From NCBI GenBank assembly GCA_947451735.1, contig CANGAY010000005.1:1-12152 (forward strand): a stretch of 12,152 bases of DNA, given 5' to 3'. The notes beneath the pieces were generated by a model that did not search any database, was not told the DNA's origin, and was given only the letters and a program-made list of their open reading frames with translations. The stretch is from Actinomycetota bacterium. Its GTDB lineage: Bacteria > Actinomycetota > Thermoleophilia > Miltoncostaeales > Miltoncostaeaceae. The translations under genes were made by a program, and so were the position numbers. Shown here one piece after another: positions 1 to 5,566 of this stretch; the stretch's first letter is position 1; each line of letters opens with the position of its first letter.

Positions 1-1272
1 CAGGGCCGCCCCCAGCGCGCCACCCGCGTATCGGGAGACGTTCGGCAGTGACGCCGCCACACCCAGACGGGCCTGCGGGGCCTCATGGATGGCGGTGGTG
101 GTCACCGGCGCGGTGGCCGACGACAGGCCCACGCCGGTGAGGATGAGGCCGGGCAGCATCCAGGCGTACGACTGCGCGAGAGCGCCGAAGCCGAGGAGGA
201 TGGTGCCGAGCAGGGCCGTGCCGATGGCGAACCGCACCACGGTGTCGCTGCCGTAGCGGTTCATGAACCGACCGGACGCCGGCGAGGCGATCATGAAGCA
301 GAGCGCCACGGGGGTGATGGCCAGCGACAGATGCACATCGGTGTACCCCAGGACCGTTGAGAAGTAGAACGGCAGCACCAGCAGCACGCCGAACATGGCC
401 GCCCCCACGAGGAACCCCGTGATGTTGGAGTTGCGGATGGTCGCGAGCCGGAGCAGCGAGAGATCGAGCATCGGGTCGGGAGCCACACGCTCACGCCATA
501 CGAACAGCACCAGGAAAACCACACCCAAGAGGACCATGCCGAGGGTCTGCGGCGCGAGCCAGCCCCAGTGCGATGCCTGCGACAACGCGGTGAGCAGCGG
601 GAACAGGCCGAGGGCGGCGAGCACGGCGCCCAGCAGGTCGAACGGCCCGCGCGCGGTGGGCGGGCGCTCACGCATGACGAAGACCGCCCCCACCAGCACC
701 ACCACCGCCACCACGGGCGTGAACCAGAACACGCTGCGCCAACCGCCGATGCCCACCAGCACACCCGCGATGTTCAGCGCCACCACCGGTGCGATGGCCA
801 TGACCCCCGACAGCACGCCCAGGGCCACGCCGCGCTTCTCGGGCGGGAAGAGGATGGCCGCGTAGGCGAAGGCGGTCGGAGCCATGGCCGATGCACCCAC
901 GCCCTGCAGGATGCGGAACACCACGAGCGCCGGCTCACTCCACGCCAGCGCGCACAGCACCGACGCCAGGACCATGATGAGGATGCCGGCCACCCACACG
1001 CGGCGCCGGCCGAACAGGTCGCCGGCCCGCCCGGCGATGGGCAGAAGCACGGCCTGCGTCACCAGATAGCCGGTGACCACCCAGCCGGTGCCGGACACCC
1101 CCGAGTGGAAGTCGCGCGAGATGGACGGCAGCGCGATGTTGACGATGCTGATGTTCAGCACCTGCAGCATCATCCCGCCGGCCACCACCGCCATGGCCAT
1201 CCACCGCCACCGCGGGCTCTGCCGCAGGCGCGCGCGGGCGCGGAGCAGGGCGGGCGGTCGTGGCATGCGCAT
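1..1272 (-). CDS. DHA2-type MFS exporter (EmrB/QacA-like), 3' end missing
   Basis: Proton-coupled export of drugs or small solutes across the cytoplasmic membrane is the expected role of this family. 424 residues are in the window. The frame runs off the left edge, and DHA2 proteins are usually 450-520 residues with 14 helices, so the last helices are missing. I see a basic N-terminus, helix 1 with LNISIVNIALPSI (about 39-51, the DHA2 'LDxTIVNVALP' signature with Asp changed to Asn), and motif A GRAGDLFGRRRVW (81-93). The helix 5 region reads MAIAPVVALNIAG (158-170) in place of the usual GPxxGG antiporter motif C. The visible end, NVSRYAGGALGAAL, matches the late 'n.sr.lGGalG' element. Two in-frame ATGs (1272 and 1266) are possible starts, and an in-frame stop lies 30 bases upstream. 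No strong ribosome binding site is seen. The substrate cannot be predicted. No stop-to-stop ORF is visible because the gene is open at the edge. Confidence 0.9.
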   Translation of the reverse strand, partial: MRMPRPPALLRARARLRQSPRWRWMAMAVVAGGMMLQVLNISIVNIALPSISRDFHSGVSGTGWVVTGYLVTQAVLLPIAGRAGDLFGRRRVWVAGILIMVLASVLCALAWSEPALVVFRILQGVGASAMAPTAFAYAAILFPPEKRGVALGVLSGVMAIAPVVALNIAGVLVGIGGWRSVFWFTPVVAVVVLVGAVFVMRERPPTARGPFDLLGAVLAALGLFPLLTALSQASHWGWLAPQTLGMVLLGVVFLVLFVWRERVAPDPMLDLSLLRLATIRNSNITGFLVGAAMFGVLLVLPFYFSTVLGYTDVHLSLAITPVALCFMIASPASGRFMNRYGSDTVVRFAIGTALLGTILLGFGALAQSYAWMLPGLILTGVGLSSATAPVTTTAIHEAPQARLGVAASLPNVSRYAGGALGAAL

Positions 1273-1300
1273 CGCCGATGCACGGTATACCCCCGGTGGC

Positions 1301-1306
1301 TACTCT
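1301..1306 (+). promoter_or_regulatory. Probable -10 element for a leaderless gene
   Basis: TACTCT fits the actinobacterial TANNNT -10 pattern and ends 7 bases before the GTG at 1314. Transcription would then start at or next to the start codon, giving a leaderless mRNA. No ribosome binding site precedes the GTG, which agrees. No convincing -35 box is seen. Inferred from pattern and spacing only. Confidence 0.5.
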
Positions 1307-1313
1307 CCTCGCC

Positions 1314-1910
1314 GTGGCGAAGAAGAAGCGCAAGAGGGTTGTCGAGCCCGTCACCCTGAAGGACCGCGACCTGCTCTGGGACTACGCCCGGCTGTCGCAC
1401 CTGTACGGGCTGGTGCTCATCGGCGTGTCGCTGGGGCTGCTGCTGCTCTCCGTGGTGCTGGAGGCCACGTCGGAGGACGGCTGGTCGTGGGTGTGGCTCG
1501 GGGTGGTCATCGGCGTGGCCGGCATCACCGGGCTCATCTTCCTGCCGCTGCTCAGCGTGTGGCTCAAGCGCAGCGGGCTGGCGAGCATCCGGCTGCCCGA
1601 TGCGCAGCAGGCAGACGGCGGGCGGCTGCTGGAGGCGGGCGACCGCGACTGGCGGCGCTGGGCCACCCTGTCATCGGTGGTCATCTTCATCGCGGCCGCC
1701 TTCATGCTGCTGTTCCTGGTGGCCGTGCTGGGGCGTGGCGGCACCGCCGAGGGCGTGGTGATCGGCGTGCTGGCGGCATGGGGCGTGGTGACCATGGCCG
1801 ACGGCCAGAAGATCGAGATGACCCAGCAGGAAGAGGGACGTCGCTACTGGGCGGCCGGCCAGCGCCCCACGGGCGCCGGCAACCGCCTGGTGTTCACGAC
1901 CCGCGCTTGA
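1314..1910 (+). CDS. Four-helix integral membrane protein, function unknown
   Basis: 198 residues; I do not recognise the family. The N-terminus is strongly basic (AKKKRKR, residues 2-8), typical of a cytoplasmic end before a membrane segment. Hydrophobic segments lie at about 31-49, 58-80, 119-139 and 145-162, giving four helices in two pairs. They are separated by a polar loop of about 35 residues (84-118). The C-terminus (163-198) is polar and cytoplasmic if both ends face inward. I chose the GTG at 1314 over an in-frame ATG at 1260 because the extra 18 residues are not membrane-protein-like, they overlap the divergent exporter start, and a TACTCT -10 sits 7 bases before the GTG. Its 3' end overlaps the convergent zinc-ribbon gene by 17 bases. 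It could be a stand-alone hypothetical protein; nothing nearby suggests a substrate. Confidence 0.75.
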   Translation: MAKKKRKRVVEPVTLKDRDLLWDYARLSHLYGLVLIGVSLGLLLLSVVLEATSEDGWSWVWLGVVIGVAGITGLIFLPLLSVWLKRSGLASIRLPDAQQADGGRLLEAGDRDWRRWATLSSVVIFIAAAFMLLFLVAVLGRGGTAEGVVIGVLAAWGVVTMADGQKIEMTQQEEGRRYWAAGQRPTGAGNRLVFTTRA

Positions 1911-2097
1911 GATCGCGGAAGAGCCGCTCCGGCCGCTCCGCGTACATCCTGGTGTAGCCGCACTCGATGCACGTCTCGGCGCGCAGCGAGCTGACGCGCC
2001 CTGATGCCATCGCCGACCGCCGTCGCTTGAGCGACACGATCCCCGACACCACCGTGTACTCCATCTTGCCGCCGCACTCACTGCATGTCATGTCCAT
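1894..2097 (-). CDS. Small zinc-ribbon protein
   Basis: 67 residues. Two CxxC knuckles, C5-x2-C8 and C43-x2-C46, are the pattern of a zinc ribbon that folds around one Zn ion. Between them is an insert of 34 residues with a strongly basic patch (KRRR at 24-27), which would suit nucleic-acid or protein contact. The C-terminus is also basic. The general look is that of YgiT-like or similar small zinc-finger proteins, but I cannot name a family. The ATG at 2097 lies 6 bases after a TAGTCT -10 with no ribosome binding site, suggesting a leaderless message. It is divergent from trxB across only 39 bases, and its last 17 bases overlap the convergent membrane-protein gene. The Cys pattern and promoter fit make it more likely a gene than a chance ORF. 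Confidence 0.7.
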   Translation of the reverse strand: MDMTCSECGGKMEYTVVSGIVSLKRRRSAMASGRVSSLRAETCIECGYTRMYAERPERLFRDLKRGS

Positions 2098-2102
2098 GTT
2101 GT

Positions 2103-2108
2103 TAGACT
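2103..2108 (+). promoter_or_regulatory. Probable -10 box of the trxB operon
   Basis: TAGACT matches TANNNT. Transcription would begin near 2115 and leave a short leader holding the purine-rich ribosome binding site. The element lies on top of the -10 of the divergent zinc-ribbon gene, in the near-palindrome TTAGACTAA (2102-2110). No clear -35 box is seen. Confidence 0.5.
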
Positions 2109-2109
2109 A
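2104..2109 (-). promoter_or_regulatory. Probable -10 box of the zinc-ribbon gene (leaderless)
   Basis: Read on the minus strand the bases give TAGTCT, a TANNNT match, followed by 6 bases and then the ATG at 2097. This is ideal spacing for a transcript beginning at the A of the start codon. It shares five bases with the plus-strand -10 of trxB, so polymerase could bind in only one direction at a time. Confidence 0.5.
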
Positions 2110-2122
2110 AACCGCATATACC

Positions 2123-2130
2123 GGGAGGGG
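2123..2130 (+). promoter_or_regulatory. trxB: Ribosome binding site of trxB
   Basis: GGGAGGGG sits 6 bases before the GTG at 2137. It is the strongest purine-rich site in the window and fixes the GTG as the trxB start, with only a few residues before the FAD-binding strand. Confidence 0.7.
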
Positions 2131-2136
2131 GTATCG

Positions 2137-3084
2137 GTGGGAGCAGGTGACATCAATCAGGTGATCATTGTCGGCAGCGGGCCCGCGGGGCTCACCGCAG
2201 CCATCTACGCGGCCCGTGCGGGGCTTGAGCCACTCGTCATCGAGGGCTACGGCGCCGGTGGCCAGCTGATGATCACCACTGACGTCGAGAACTACCCGGG
2301 CTTCCCCGACGGGGTGCAGGGTCCCGACATGATGATGATGTTCCGCGCGCAGGCCGAGCGGTTCGGCACCCGGTTCATCACGGCCGACGTGTCGCGCGTG
2401 GACTTCTCGGAGCGGCCGTTCCGCGTGTGGGTCGACAGCGACGAGCACGTGGGCAACTCTGTCATCGTGTCCACCGGGGCATCGGCCCGCTGGCTCGGCA
2501 TCGACGGTGAGACGCGCCTGCGCGGCAAGGGCGTGTCGGCATGCGCCACCTGCGACGGCTTCTTCTTCAAGGACAAGCCCGTGGTCGTGGTGGGCGGTGG
2601 CGACACCGCAATGGAGGAGGCCCTCTTCCTCACGCGCATGTGCGAGAGCGTCACGGTGGTGCACCGCCGCGACGAGTTCCGCGCCTCGGCCATCATGGCC
2701 CAGCGGGTGCTCGAGAACCCCAAGATCACCGTGGTGTGGAACGCCAGGGTGGTCGACGTGGAGGGTGCCGACGTGGTGGAGGGCGTGCGGGTGGAGGACG
2801 TGAACACCGGTGAGCAGTCGGTCATCCCCGCCGCCGCCATGTTCGTGGCCATCGGGCACCAGCCCAACACCGAACTGTTCGAGGGCATCCTCGACGCCGA
2901 CGGCGAGGGGTACCTCATCACCGACGGCACCAACACCAACGTCGAGGGCGTGTTCGCCTGCGGCGACGTGCAGGACACCGTGTACCGGCAGGCCATCACG
3001 GCCGCGGGAAGCGGATGCATGGCGGCGATTGACGCCGAGCGGTGGCTCGAGGCCACCGAGCACGCGGCAGCCGCCGCCAACTGA
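2137..3084 (+). CDS. trxB: Thioredoxin-disulfide reductase
   Basis: Cytoplasmic flavoenzyme that passes electrons from NADPH through FAD and a redox disulfide to oxidised thioredoxin. 315 residues, the normal length for the low-molecular-weight bacterial type. Domains in order: FAD-binding Rossmann motif GSGPAG (13-18); the [10 protein letters not shown] segment (51-60); the redox-active CATC (136-139) inside the NADPH domain; NADPH-binding GGGDTA (153-158); the HRRDEFRAS segment (176-184), whose basic residues typically hold the NADP phosphate; and the second FAD segment FACGDVQD (273-280) with [12 protein letters not shown] after it. All key residues are intact. The GTG start is supported by GGGAGGGG 6 bases upstream. 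It is followed after 22 bases by trxA, its electron acceptor, and heads the five-gene run. Function is highly certain. Confidence 0.97.
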   Translation: MGAGDINQVIIVGSGPAGLTAAIYAARAGLEPLVIEGYGAGGQLMITTDVENYPGFPDGVQGPDMMMMFRAQAERFGTRFITADVSRVDFSERPFRVWVDSDEHVGNSVIVSTGASARWLGIDGETRLRGKGVSACATCDGFFFKDKPVVVVGGGDTAMEEALFLTRMCESVTVVHRRDEFRASAIMAQRVLENPKITVVWNARVVDVEGADVVEGVRVEDVNTGEQSVIPAAAMFVAIGHQPNTELFEGILDADGEGYLITDGTNTNVEGVFACGDVQDTVYRQAITAAGSGCMAAIDAERWLEATEHAAAAAN

Positions 3085-3106
3085 CGACACGAGAGCGAGG
3101 ATCAGC

Positions 3107-3424
3107 ATGTCTGACGTCATCGAGATCACCAGCGACACCTTCCAGGGCCTGGTGCTGGAGAGCGAGAAGCCGGTGCTGGTGGACTTCTGGGCCCCCTGGT
3201 GCGGCCCGTGCCGCATGATCGGCCCGGTCATCGACGAGATCGCCGCCGAGCGCACCGACATCGTGGTGGGCAAGGTCAACGTGGACGACGCACCCGACAT
3301 CGCGCAGCGCTACGGCATTCAGGGCATCCCGTTCATCGGGCTGTTCGAGGGCGGCCAGCTCACGAAGAACGCCGTGGGGGCAATGCCGCGCGCCGGCATC
3401 GAGCAGGCCCTCGGGCTCTCGTAG
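3107..3424 (+). CDS. trxA: Thioredoxin
   Basis: Small cytoplasmic disulfide reductase that receives electrons from the upstream TrxB and reduces protein disulfides such as those of ribonucleotide reductase and peroxiredoxins. 105 residues, the standard length. The active site WCGPC is at 31-35, preceded by VLVDFWAP. The strand VGKVNVDDAPDIAQRYGIQG (54-73) and the cis-proline in GIPFIGLF (73-80) follow. The residue after the cis-Pro region is Phe where many thioredoxins have Thr (IPT), a modest variation next to the active site. GCGAGGA lies 5 bases before the ATG. The stop is 3 bases before the next gene, so co-transcription is near certain. Confidence 0.96.
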   Translation: MSDVIEITSDTFQGLVLESEKPVLVDFWAPWCGPCRMIGPVIDEIAAERTDIVVGKVNVDDAPDIAQRYGIQGIPFIGLFEGGQLTKNAVGAMPRAGIEQALGLS

Positions 3425-3427
3425 GCC

Positions 3428-3658
3428 ATGCCCTCCTACGACCTGCGCTGCACGTCGTGTGCTCACGACTACGAGGTGTTCCGCCAGGGCTTCCTGCGCG
3501 ATGAGGATCGCTCGTGTCCGCAGTGCGGCGCGCACGCGGAGCAGATGATCACCGCCGGCTTCGTCTCGGCCAAGCCGTCCCGCGGGGGTGGGGCGGCGGC
3601 CGGGGCCGGCGGCGGCCACACGCACGGCGGCGGCTGCGGCTGCGGCCACAACCACTAG
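3428..3658 (+). CDS. FmdB-type zinc-ribbon protein with Gly/His/Cys tail
   Basis: 76 residues. The start MPSYDLRCTSCAHDYEVF is characteristic of the FmdB/CxxC_CXXC_SSSS family of small zinc ribbons, whose function is mostly unknown; the name comes from a proposed regulator of formamidase/amide genes. The zinc site is C8-x2-C11 and C30-x2-C33. After residue 50 comes a low-complexity tail, Gly/Ala-rich and then HTHGGGCGCGHNH at 64-76, carrying four His and two Cys. That is a plausible second metal-binding site. It follows trxA by 3 bases and precedes the regulator gene by 8. The two extra Cys could also be thioredoxin substrates, which is inference. Confidence 0.85.
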   Translation: MPSYDLRCTSCAHDYEVFRQGFLRDEDRSCPQCGAHAEQMITAGFVSAKPSRGGGAAAGAGGGHTHGGGCGCGHNH

Positions 3659-3666
3659 GGGCTCGC

Positions 3667-3951
3667 ATGGCCACCGCCGCATCCGCACCGCCCACACGTG
3701 ATCAGCTGATGGTGCGCCTGCGGCGCGCGGAGGGTCAGCTGCGCGGCGTGCAGCGCATGCTCGGCGAGGATGCCCCGTGCGAGGACGTGCTGGTGCAGCT
3801 GGCAGCGGTCACCGCCGCGCTCGACCAGGTGGGCCTGCTCCTCATCGGCGAGCGCCTGCGTCAGTGCCGCCAGGACGATGGCGGCATCTGCGCCGACGAA
3901 CTGGAGCGCAGCGTGGCCACACTCATGCGCCACGCCCGCATCGGGCGGTAG
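3667..3951 (+). CDS. CsoR/FrmR-family transcriptional regulator (metal- or thiol-sensing type)
   Basis: 94 residues, all-helical DUF156-type repressor expected to bind operator DNA as a tetramer and release it on binding a metal, formaldehyde or a reactive sulfur species. Family features: helix 1 RDQLMVRLRRAEGQLRGVQR (11-30) with the conserved RxxGQ(L/V)xG(V/I)xxM core; C38 in EDAPCEDVLVQLAA; and GERLRQC with C67. In CsoR copper sensors the ligands are Cys-His-Cys, with His four residues before the second Cys. Here that position is Arg63, so the site reads C38-R63-C67. An additional C75 follows. RcnR and FrmR also use an N-terminal His, which is absent (MATAASAPPT). The pattern is closer to persulfide sensors of the CstR kind, which lack the His; this is a hypothesis. 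8 bases separate it from each neighbour. Confidence 0.88.
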   Translation: MATAASAPPTRDQLMVRLRRAEGQLRGVQRMLGEDAPCEDVLVQLAAVTAALDQVGLLLIGERLRQCRQDDGGICADELERSVATLMRHARIGR

Positions 3952-3959
3952 CCGCAGCG

Positions 3960-4463
3960 ATGGACCTGGTGCCGAACGACCGGCAGGCGGAGATGTCGAC
4001 GCCCTTCATCTGCGTCGTCGCCGGGGGCAACCACGTGATGAACGTGGTGGACGCCGCAGACACCGACGGGGCGTTCGACGTGATCGAGGTGCTCGCCCAG
4101 CCGGGCGGTGGGCCGCCCCCGCACTGCCACGCATTCGCGGAGTGGTTTCACGTGATCGAGGGCGAGCTCACCTTCACGGGCGCGCGCGACGGGCAGATCG
4201 TGCCGGTGGCCACGGCGGGGCCGGGCGAGGTGGTGATGATCCCGCCCGGCGCGTGGCACGGCACGCGCAACGACGGCATCACACCGGTGCGCTTCAGCGT
4301 CATCGGGCGACCCGGGGTGATGACCTCGTACTTCCGGCAGGCGGGGGTGCCGATGGCGTCGATGACCGCGGCGCCCGACCGCGAGCCCCCGGGGCCGGCC
4401 GAACTGGCACGCATCGCCGAGGCCCACGAGATCGTCTTCTGGCCTCAGGCGTCGTCCGCCTAG
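3960..4463 (+). CDS. Cupin-domain protein
   Basis: 167 residues, single conserved beta-barrel cupin. Motif 1 is PGGGPPPHCHAFAEWFHVIEG (48-68), supplying metal ligands H55, H57 and E61. Motif 2 is PGEVVMIPPGAWHGTRN (88-104), supplying H100. A complete three-His/one-Glu site implies a bound divalent metal. Such proteins may be dioxygenases, isomerases or ligand sensors; the reaction is not predictable here. The ATG at 3960 follows the regulator stop by 8 bases, and an internal ATG at 3993 is a weaker alternative because its purine-rich bases abut the codon. Last gene of the trxB run. Its stop codon lies in the CTAG shared with the convergent membrane gene. Confidence 0.85.
   Translation: MDLVPNDRQAEMSTPFICVVAGGNHVMNVVDAADTDGAFDVIEVLAQPGGGPPPHCHAFAEWFHVIEGELTFTGARDGQIVPVATAGPGEVVMIPPGAWHGTRNDGITPVRFSVIGRPGVMTSYFRQAGVPMASMTAAPDREPPGPAELARIAEAHEIVFWPQASSA
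4460..4463. other. Shared CTAG: two convergent genes end on the same four bases
   Basis: The plus-strand cupin stop is TAG at 4461-4463 and the minus-strand membrane-protein stop is TAG read from 4462-4460. The palindrome CTAG serves both, so the genes overlap by four bases and there is no intergenic space. Confidence 0.9.
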
Positions 4464-5566
4464 ACGATGGCGCGCCGCGCATGGCGGCGCCCGATCACGC
4501 GGGCCACGCGGCGCTGCACCGGGGGAGCCAGCACCACCCACTCGAGTGCACCCACGGCGAGACAGGCGATGGTGGCGGTGGCCCCCAGCACACCCACATG
4601 ACCCGCGAGCGGTCCGCTGAAGTGCAGGGTGAGCAGACCGAACACCAGACCGGCCAGCCCCACCCATCCCGCGTTGGGCAACCGGCCGGTGCCGACACCC
4701 CCGACGAAGGTGCCCCCGAACCATGCGGCGGCCAGCGATGCGCCGTGCGGCACCGTGAGCGCGACGACGCCACACACGGCCAATGACGTGAGGCCCGACG
4801 CCAGCACGAAGGGCAGGCCCGCGCGCTGGATGAGCACCCACGTCACGAGCGCAGCCGCGCACCCGATGGGCACAACCGACACGTGCGCCATGCCGGTGAG
4901 CGCCGGCACGGGTCCGCCGTCACGCACATCGCCCACCAGGTCGGCCACCAGATAGACGCCCGACGCCGAGAGGTACGCGACGGCGCCCATGCGCCCCCCC
5001 ACGCCATCCCAGACCGCGGGCCCGATGAGCGACCACAGCACGCCGGCCAGCAGTGCGGCGCCCAGCACCCACGCGGTGCCCAGCATCACGTCGGACGACA
5101 TCATCCCCACAAACGCCCCCGTGTAACCGGCACCCGCGGCGTTGGCGTCGAGCACCTGACCGGGCAGGGCCATGACGCCGATGATGATCGCCGAACACGA
5201 CGCCGCGACGATGACGGGCATGCCCATGTCGCGCGCCATGAGCAGGGTGAGCGCCGCCGTGGCCACGGCCAGGGCCGCGTCACCCGCGCGCAGCCGACCC
5301 ACGGGCAGCGACGTGACGGTGGTGATGCCGATGCCCGCGACGAGGAAGACGCCGATGACGACCGCCGTGGCCCGGGGAAGTGCATCGGACGCCATGAGGA
5401 ACGACGCCACGTAGAGGAATCCCAGACCGACGGCGAGCATTCCGGCAAGCAGCAGCACGGGGGGCGACGGCAGGCCGGCACGGCCCTGCCACGGCTCCTC
5501 ATGCAGCACGCTCGCCGTGGACCGCACCTCGGGCTGGAAGAGCGGCGACAGGTGATCGGCGCTCAT
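4460..5566 (-). CDS. Polytopic membrane protein, paralogue 1 of 3 (last gene)
   Basis: 368 residues; family not recognised. A polar N-terminus of about 33 residues faces the cytoplasm if topology is usual, then about ten hydrophobic segments follow (first at about 35-58, 66-88, 96-111 and 116-135). Two related halves are visible: GYTGAFVGMMSS at 147-158 leading to AGVLWSLIGPAVWDGVGGRMG (174-194), and WFGGTFVGGVGTGRLPN at 282-298 leading to FGLLTLHFSGPLAGHVGVLG (309-328). The shared elements are a G-x-FVG turn, a following long helix, and a (G)P-x6-9-G-x-G stretch ahead of the next helix. Such duplicated halves are common in transporters. Length and motif order match the two upstream paralogues, and R-rich C-terminal residues end the protein. 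The ATG at 5566 overlaps the stop of paralogue 2 (ATGA), indicating translational coupling; longer frames upstream are only shadow sequence. Confidence 0.85.
   Translation of the reverse strand: MSADHLSPLFQPEVRSTASVLHEEPWQGRAGLPSPPVLLLAGMLAVGLGFLYVASFLMASDALPRATAVVIGVFLVAGIGITTVTSLPVGRLRAGDAALAVATAALTLLMARDMGMPVIVAASCSAIIIGVMALPGQVLDANAAGAGYTGAFVGMMSSDVMLGTAWVLGAALLAGVLWSLIGPAVWDGVGGRMGAVAYLSASGVYLVADLVGDVRDGGPVPALTGMAHVSVVPIGCAAALVTWVLIQRAGLPFVLASGLTSLAVCGVVALTVPHGASLAAAWFGGTFVGGVGTGRLPNAGWVGLAGLVFGLLTLHFSGPLAGHVGVLGATATIACLAVGALEWVVLAPPVQRRVARVIGRRHARRAIV
4469..4491. terminator. Possible GC hairpin at convergent gene ends
   Basis: GGCGCGCC (4469-4476), a six-base loop, then GGC-G-GCGCC (4483-4491) can form an 8-bp stem with one bulged G. 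It begins six bases after the cupin stop, inside the last codons of the convergent gene. There is no T-run, so intrinsic termination is uncertain; the Arg-rich coding content could produce such a stem by chance. Confidence 0.25.

Noticed and set aside
1284..1291. Palindrome GGTATACC between the divergent exporter and four-helix genes
   Set aside because: Eight bases is too short to call an operator. As a -10 for the exporter it reads TATACC, 11 bases from the start, which is a poor fit.
568..1359. 263-residue plus-strand frame and other plus-strand frames over 85-1359
   Set aside because: Antisense to the MFS exporter; rich in Arg/His/Gly with no domain pattern.
2107..3300. 397-residue minus-strand open frame across trxB and trxA
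   Set aside because: It is antisense to two genes with complete catalytic motifs. Its His/Gly/Val-rich composition is what high-GC shadow frames give, and it matches no family.
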